Origin: Micromonospora_H sonneratiae
Lineage (GTDB): Bacteria > Actinomycetota > Actinomycetes > Mycobacteriales > Micromonosporaceae
DNA: 64,000 nt
Direction: 5' to 3'
Assembly (NCBI RefSeq): GCF_042679305.1
Contig: NZ_JBHTMP010000019.1
Location: 1-64,000, forward strand
The notes beneath the pieces were generated by a model, which saw only the letters and a program-made list of their open reading frames with translations, searched no databases and was not told the origin of the DNA. The stretch's first letter is position 1, and the number at the start of each line of letters is the position of its first letter. The translations under genes and the position numbers were made by a program. Below, piece by piece: positions 59,581 through 64,000 of this stretch.

Positions 59581-60438
59581 GTGCTGCCTGTCCGTACCGC
59601 CATCCCGGCCCCCGTCCGGGTGGCAGACAGGACGTCGGCTGTGGCACACCGCCAGGCAGGTAGGAAAACCGAACGCGACCGGTCCCGTCGCGTACTGTCC
59701 CAGAACTTTCTCACCGATCCCTCGGCCGTGGACCGGTTCGCCCGCGCCGCTCGGACCGGTCCGGAGGACCTGGTCCTGGAGGTGGGTGCCGGGCGCGGAC
59801 AACTCACCCGGGCACTCGCCGTCCGCAGCGGGTGGGTGCTGGCGTACGAGGTCGACCCGCAACTGGTGACGGAGCTGACGGCTGCCTGTGCGCAGCTGCC
59901 CAACGTCACCTGCCGGCACGCCGACTTCCTCACCGCCCGGGTGCCGCAGGAGCCGTTCGCCGTGGCCGGGAACATCCCGTGGGCGCTGACCGCCCGGGTC
60001 GTCGACTGGTGTCTACGGGCGCCCCGGATGACCTCGGCGACCCTGCTCACCCAACTGGAGTACGCCCGCAAACGTACCGGCGACTTCGGTCGGTGGAGCC
60101 AACTGACCGTGCTGACCTGGCCGAACTTCCACTGGCGGCTGGCCGGCCGGATACCGCGTGGCGCATTCCGGCCGGTGCCCCGGGTGGATGCGGGCATCCT
60201 GCGGTTGGAACGCCGACCGGTTCCGCTGCTACCGAACGACGATCTGCCGGACTACCGGGCGATGGTCGAACTCGGCTTCGGCGGGGTGGGCGGTTCACTG
60301 TACGCGTCGCTGCGTCGACGTCATCCGCAGCGGCGGCTGGACGCCGCGTTCCGGGCCGGCCGACTGGACACCACCACCCCGGTCGGTCACGTCTGGCCGG
60401 AGCAGTGGCTGGCCCTGTTCCGGCTGCTGCGGCGATAG
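59581..60438 (+). CDS. erm: 23S rRNA adenine N6-methyltransferase (Erm family)
   Basis: A protein of up to 285 residues of the KsgA/Erm family. Seen: RRVLSQNFLTDPSAV (RNA/SAM motif at the start of the fold), EVGAGRGQLTRALA (SAM motif I), HADFLTA and AGNIPWALTARVV (catalytic motif IV, NIPW, where NIPF or NLPY is common). The HTERDR-like KTERDRSRR segment and absence of KsgA-type C-terminal signatures favour Erm over the housekeeping KsgA. Dimethylation of A2058 would give macrolide-lincosamide-streptogramin B resistance. GTG 59581 or GTG 59641 may be the start; the latter has a better Erm-like N-terminus. No macrolide cluster is visible. Confidence 0.88.
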   Translation: MLPVRTAIPAPVRVADRTSAVAHRQAGRKTERDRSRRVLSQNFLTDPSAVDRFARAARTGPEDLVLEVGAGRGQLTRALAVRSGWVLAYEVDPQLVTELTAACAQLPNVTCRHADFLTARVPQEPFAVAGNIPWALTARVVDWCLRAPRMTSATLLTQLEYARKRTGDFGRWSQLTVLTWPNFHWRLAGRIPRGAFRPVPRVDAGILRLERRPVPLLPNDDLPDYRAMVELGFGGVGGSLYASLRRRHPQRRLDAAFRAGRLDTTTPVGHVWPEQWLALFRLLRR

Positions 60439-60495
60439 GGCGACCGGTGTTCCGTCGGCAACCGCAGGGGTGCCGAGCGGGGGAGAGCACCAACG

Positions 60496-60527
60496 GAGTG
60501 GGGGTGTAGCTAGCCACACCCCCACTC
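60496..60527. terminator. 12-bp perfect stem-loop after erm
   Basis: GAGTGGGGGTGT (60496-60507) pairs with ACACCCCCACTC (60516-60527) across an eight-base loop, 58 bases after the erm stop. Confidence 0.75.
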
Positions 60528-60577
60528 GGGCCCCGGCGCCAATGCCGTACGGGGAGGTGGGCGGGCATGCTTGCGAC

Positions 60578-62554
60578 ATGACGAGCACCTGGGTACGGCG
60601 CCACCTGATCGCCGTCGTACGTGGCCTGGCCCTGGCCGGGGTGGCGCTGGCCGGGGCGCTCGGGTTCGTGGCGCACCTGGCCGTCTTCACGCCCGGGTTC
60701 GGGTTGGGACTGATCTTCCTGCTGCCCCGACCGGTCGAGCTGGGGCGGCACATACCCAACCTGGCCCGCCGACTGGCGTACCGCTGGTCGGGGCTAGTGA
60801 TCGCCGACCCGTACCGGCCCCGGCCGGCGCCCCCACAACCGGAACCGGACGGGCGGTACCGACACCTCAACAAGCTCTACCGGTCGCCCCGGTTCCCGGC
60901 GTTCTCGGCGCGTATGGACTGGCTGCTCGGAGACAACGCCACCTACCGCGACCTGACCTGGATGGCGCTCAACACGGCGGTGGGCGGGGTGCTCGGGGCG
61001 CTGCCGGCGGGACTGGTCGTCGGCGGTCTCGGATTCGCGGCCACCCGGGCCGGCGTGTACTGGTGGGCGGTGCCGGCCGGACTGGTCGGTGCGCTGGTCG
61101 GGGTGGCGATTGCTCCGGTGCTGGTGGCGGTGCACGCCCGGTGGACCGCGTTGTTGCTGCGACCGACCGTCTCGACGCCCCGGTCCGAGTGCCGGAAGGC
61201 GTGGATCGGTCGCCATCTGCTCGTCCTGGTGCGCCTGCTCTACCTGCTCGCGTTGGCCCTGCTCGGCGTGCTGCTGGCCGTACTGACCGTGTTGGTGATG
61301 GTGCTCGGCTTCGGCGTCGGTCAGGTCTACTTCCTCCCACCGACCATCGAGCTGACCCGCTGGCTGGCTGGATACCGCCGCGAACTGCTGGGAAAGTGGT
61401 CCGGGGTGGTTGTGGAGACGCCGTACCGGCCCCAGCCGGAACTGCCCGCACCGCGGCCGGACGGGCTCTACGAGGTCGACGCCAACCTCTACGAGACGGC
61501 GCGGTGGGCGGCGTACAACCAGCGGCTGAAGTGGCTGAGCCGGGACCCGGCCACCTGGCGGGACGTACTGTGGCTGGTGACCGACCCGTTGGTCGGCGGC
61601 GCGGTGCTGCTGCTGCCCCTCGGGCTGATCTGGTACGGCCTGATCAGCCTGACGGTACCCGGGATCCTGCGGCTGGTCGGGGTGGACGCGGCAGCGCAGA
61701 GTTGGCTCTTCTCGACCTCCGCCGGGCTCGGTCCGACGGCGCTGTCCGGGCACGGCCCGACCGTGGTGGCCGGGCTGGCGATCCCGCTCGGCATCGCACT
61801 GGCTCTGCTGGGCGTGCTGGTCGCGCCGACCATGCTGCGGCTGCACCACCGCTGGACCAGGCTGCTGCTGGCCCCGACCAGGCGGGCCCAACTCGCCCTG
61901 CGGGTACAGCGGCTCACCGAGACCCGGGCCGACGCGACCGAGGCCCAGGCCGTCGAGCTGCGCCGGATCGAACGGGACCTGCACGACGGGGCACAGGCCC
62001 GGCTGGTGGCCGTGGGGCTGACCCTGGGTGCCGTGGAGCAGTTGATGGATCAGGATCCGGCCGCCGCGCGGGCACTGCTCACCGAGGCTCGGGAGACCTC
62101 GGCGAAGGCCCTGGCCGAACTGCGCGACCTGGTCCGTGGCATCCACCCGCCGGTGCTGGCCGAGCGCGGGCTCGGCGACGCGATCCGGGCGCTGGCGCTG
62201 GACCTGCCGGTGCCGACCGAGGTGACCGTCGAACTGCCCGGCCGGCTGGCGGAGCCGATCGAGTCGGCCGCCTACTTCGCGGTCAGCGAGCTGCTGACCA
62301 ACGCGGTGAAACACGCGAAGGCGAGTCGGGTCACCGTCGACCTGCGGTACGCCGACGGCCGGCTGCGGGCCGTGGTGACCGACGACGGTCGGGGCGGGGC
62401 CGATCCGACCGCCGGTAGCGGGTTGCGGGGGGTTGGTCGTCGTCTGGGTACATTCGATGGCGTCGTCGCGGTGAGCAGCCCGCCGGGTGGACCGACGGCG
62501 GTCAGTCTGGAGTTGCCGTGCGTGTTGTCGTCGCCGAAGACCTCTATCTCCTGA
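60578..62554 (+). CDS. Sensor histidine kinase with duplicated sensor domains
   Basis: A 658-residue NarL/DesK-type kinase. Two similar membrane modules (about 10-230 and 210-430) each have paired helices, an RPVELGRHIPNLARRLAYRWSG- or PPTIELTRWLAGYRRELLGKW-type juxtamembrane segment and a YRPRPAPP- or YRPQPELP-type loop: a tandem duplication of the PF13796-like sensor. HisKA_3 follows with phospho-acceptor His469 (ERDLHDGAQARLVAVGL) and a HATPase_c domain (SELLTNAVKHAKA, DDGRGGADP). The C-terminus overlaps the response regulator gene by 37 bases, so they act as a pair. The ligand is unknown. Confidence 0.92.
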   Translation: MTSTWVRRHLIAVVRGLALAGVALAGALGFVAHLAVFTPGFGLGLIFLLPRPVELGRHIPNLARRLAYRWSGLVIADPYRPRPAPPQPEPDGRYRHLNKLYRSPRFPAFSARMDWLLGDNATYRDLTWMALNTAVGGVLGALPAGLVVGGLGFAATRAGVYWWAVPAGLVGALVGVAIAPVLVAVHARWTALLLRPTVSTPRSECRKAWIGRHLLVLVRLLYLLALALLGVLLAVLTVLVMVLGFGVGQVYFLPPTIELTRWLAGYRRELLGKWSGVVVETPYRPQPELPAPRPDGLYEVDANLYETARWAAYNQRLKWLSRDPATWRDVLWLVTDPLVGGAVLLLPLGLIWYGLISLTVPGILRLVGVDAAAQSWLFSTSAGLGPTALSGHGPTVVAGLAIPLGIALALLGVLVAPTMLRLHHRWTRLLLAPTRRAQLALRVQRLTETRADATEAQAVELRRIERDLHDGAQARLVAVGLTLGAVEQLMDQDPAAARALLTEARETSAKALAELRDLVRGIHPPVLAERGLGDAIRALALDLPVPTEVTVELPGRLAEPIESAAYFAVSELLTNAVKHAKASRVTVDLRYADGRLRAVVTDDGRGGADPTAGSGLRGVGRRLGTFDGVVAVSSPPGGPTAVSLELPCVLSSPKTSIS

Positions 62555-63174
62555 GGGAGGGTTTGGTCCGACTGCTCTCCGTACACGGGTTCGAGATCGT
62601 CGCCGCGGTGGAGACCGGCCCGGAGCTGCTGCGGGCCCTGGTCGAGCTACGCCCGGACGTCGCGGTGGTGGACGTACGGCTGCCGCCGACCCAGACCGAC
62701 GAGGGGCTGCAGGCGGCGTTGGCGGCCCGGCGGGCGGTTCCCGGCCTGCCGGTGTTGGTGCTGTCCCAGCACGTCGAGCAGCTCTATGCCCGGGAACTAC
62801 TGGCCGACGGCTCGGGTGGGATCGGTTACCTGCTCAAGGACCGGGTGTTCAATGCCGACCAGTTCCTCGACGCGGTACGCCGGGTCGCGGCCGGTGGCAC
62901 CGCGATGGACCCGGACGTGGTTGCGAAACTGCTGGTCCGGACCGCGCGGGACGAGCCGATCGGCAGACTGACCCCACGGGAACGTGAGGTGCTGGAGCTG
63001 ATGGCCGAGGGGCGGTCCAACAACGCCATCGCCCAGCGACTGTTCCTGAGCGAGAGCGCGGTGAGCAAACACACCGCCAGCATCTTCGGCAAACTCGACC
63101 TGGCACCGTCCGATGACGACAATCGTCGGGTGTTAGCGGTACTGGCGTACCTGAACAGCGCCACGAGCGGTTGA
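62518..63174 (+). CDS. NarL/LuxR-family response regulator
   Basis: A 218-residue regulator. The receiver domain (about 1-120) has phospho-acceptor Asp52 in VVDVRLPP, acidic Glu7-Asp8 in AEDLYLLREG and Lys in GYLLKDR. The LuxR-type helix-turn-helix (about 148-210) reads LTPREREVLELMAEGRSN and SESAVSKHTASIFGKL. Encoded with a 37-base overlap after the histidine kinase, hence the cognate partner. Targets are not visible. Confidence 0.93.
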   Translation: MRVVVAEDLYLLREGLVRLLSVHGFEIVAAVETGPELLRALVELRPDVAVVDVRLPPTQTDEGLQAALAARRAVPGLPVLVLSQHVEQLYARELLADGSGGIGYLLKDRVFNADQFLDAVRRVAAGGTAMDPDVVAKLLVRTARDEPIGRLTPREREVLELMAEGRSNNAIAQRLFLSESAVSKHTASIFGKLDLAPSDDDNRRVLAVLAYLNSATSG

Positions 63175-63243
63175 TCGGGATTCGGCCAGCGTGTTTCGAC
63201 CAGGGTGTCCCGACCGGTGCCCGTGACGCGGCAGGAGGCCCGC

Positions 63244-63690
63244 ATGGCTCAGCTCACCCCGTCCGGCTCGGCCCTGTCCGAGCTGGTCATCGAGGTGTTC
63301 CGCGCGAACGGTCTGCTGTTGGCGGCCGGTGACGACCTGGCCCGACCGGTCGGGCTGACCAGTGCCCGATGGCAGGTGCTCGGCGTGATCGACCACGAAC
63401 CGAGCACGGTGTCGGAGGTGGCCCGGGTGATGGGACTGACCCGACAGAGTGTCCAGCAGACCGCCGACGCCCTCGCCCGGGACGGCCTGATCACCTTCGA
63501 GGACAACCCACGCCATCGGCGGGCGAAGCTGATCACCCTGACCGCCCGGGGCAGGGCAGCGCTGGACTACGTGGAGCAGCGTCAGGCCGAGTGGGCGAAC
63601 CGGCTGGCCGACCGGGTGACCCTCGACGAGTTGCGGGCCGCGACCAGGACCCTGCGGGGACTCGCCCGGGAGCTGGAGGGAGCGAGTTGA
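63244..63690 (+). CDS. MarR-family transcriptional regulator
   Basis: A 148-residue winged-helix protein with the MarR signature: ARWQVLGVIDHEPSTVSEVARVMGL (about 40-66), recognition helix TRQSVQQTADALARDGLI and wing EDNPRHRRAKLITLT, then a dimerisation helix (ELRAATRTLRGLARELE). ATG 63244 has GGAGG at 63233-63237. It stands apart, convergent with the next gene; its ligand and targets are unknown. Confidence 0.92.
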   Translation: MAQLTPSGSALSELVIEVFRANGLLLAAGDDLARPVGLTSARWQVLGVIDHEPSTVSEVARVMGLTRQSVQQTADALARDGLITFEDNPRHRRAKLITLTARGRAALDYVEQRQAEWANRLADRVTLDELRAATRTLRGLARELEGAS

Positions 63691-63715
63691 GTCGCCCGGT
63701 GGCTGGCCGGGCCGG

Positions 63716-64000
63716 TCAGTAGCGGATGGTCAACGAGTTGGCCTCCGCGTAGCTGGGGATGTCGCCGGGCACCGGCTCACCCTTCGCGACGGCGAGTGCG
63801 GTGGTGACCGTGGTGTGGAGGGCGGCACGGAACAGCAGCGAACCGTAGCTGATCCGGGCGACGCCGAGGTCGGCGAGCCGTCGTACGTCGTGTCGGGCCG
63901 GCAGGAACAGGACGTTGAGCGGGGCGTCCACGTTGGACACCACGGTACGGATGCTCCCGTCGTCGGCCAGGCCGGGTACGAACACGCCCTGCGCACCCGC
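63716..64000 (-). CDS. Isocitrate lyase/PEP mutase family protein (C-terminal part)
   Basis: Only the last ~95 residues are within the window; the start lies beyond the right edge. The fragment AGAQGVFVPGLADDGSI is the typical strand-loop of the PEP phosphonomutase/2-methylisocitrate lyase barrel, followed by VDAPLNVLF, LADLGVARISYGSLLFRAAL and a C-terminal helix. The catalytic CG(E/K)xR-type region is outside the window, so it cannot be decided whether the protein is a lyase or a mutase. Convergent with the MarR gene. Confidence 0.85.
   Translation of the reverse strand, partial: AGAQGVFVPGLADDGSIRTVVSNVDAPLNVLFLPARHDVRRLADLGVARISYGSLLFRAALHTTVTTALAVAKGEPVPGDIPSYAEANSLTIRY

Noticed and set aside
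59581..60438. KsgA (RsmA) housekeeping 16S methylase as identity for the erm gene
   Set aside because: The KTERDRSRR-type N-terminus and NIPW motif fit Erm better, and no rsmA neighbours (ispE, tatD) are present.

Overview
The window is high-GC actinobacterial DNA, most likely from a member of the Micromonosporaceae (Micromonospora or a close relative). The grounds are the GC-ending codon use, GTG and TTG starts, the XRE (DUF5753)-DUF397 regulator pair, DUF6412-YidC, secreted CBM2 chitinases, and a family of short GGAAGGGCCCCTT palindromes of a kind I recall as common in that family. This assignment is inference, not a database match. No rRNA, tRNA or CRISPR array was seen.

Layout. 1-9.5 kb: membrane-anchored HtrA-type protease (5' end cut), triple-BON protein, GT4 glycosyltransferase, a CBM2-GH18 chitinase, a Hanks-type kinase, and a coupled patatin/PlsC-like lipid pair followed by a 4 x 51-bp hairpin array. 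9.5-18 kb: a 1194-residue zinc-ribbon polytopic membrane protein, fatty acid desaturase, pterin carbinolamine dehydratase overlapping an FHA protein, and a ddaH-rocD operon. 18-24.2 kb: DUF4190-like protein, two small Cys-rich proteins divergent from an XRE/DUF397 pair, and a two-gene STAND (NB-ARC-TPR) module. 24.3-31.1 kb: Nei2-like glycosylase, YcxB-like protein, small secreted protein, an AlkZ/YcaQ-type winged-helix protein beside an epoxide hydrolase with a divergent WYL regulator, and a frameshifted IS5-family element. 31.2-35.6 kb: enterochelin-esterase-like hydrolase, MerR/GyrI-like pair, CoA-disulfide-reductase-like flavoprotein.

35.6-45.2 kb is the most coherent metabolic locus: a LacI regulator with two matching operators, a PF12831-type FAD oxidoreductase, a complete sugar ABC importer except for its ATPase, a ROK kinase, a NanE-like epimerase and a Tat-exported DUF4127 protein. 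It looks like an uptake and ManNAc/amino-sugar phosphorylation-epimerisation pathway with two uncharacterised enzymes. 45.5-46.7 kb holds DUF6412 and YidC. 46.7-51.5 kb is a fungal-wall-degrading cluster: GH16-CBM6 beta-glucanase and two GH18 chitinases. 51.6-59.1 kb has an SDR, a dienelactone hydrolase, small membrane proteins, a coiled-coil protein, a Gfo/Idh oxidoreductase and a Ntn penicillin-acylase-family enzyme. 59.6-64 kb has an Erm-type rRNA methylase, a two-component system, a MarR regulator and the 3' end of a PEP mutase/isocitrate lyase family gene.

Most notable observations: (1) about 540 bp carrying promoter, signal peptide, CBM2 and linker is nearly identical at 3.85 and 48.35 kb but joined to two different GH18 domains, and its codon use is unlike everything around it; (2) five copies of one 45-bp palindromic element in both orientations, one of which appears to supply the ribosome binding site of a downstream gene; (3) the STAND pair, in which both proteins carry a matching short Gln/Gly-rich tag; (4) the DUF4127/FAD/NanE/ROK locus; (5) a possible short macrolide-type leader peptide in front of erm.
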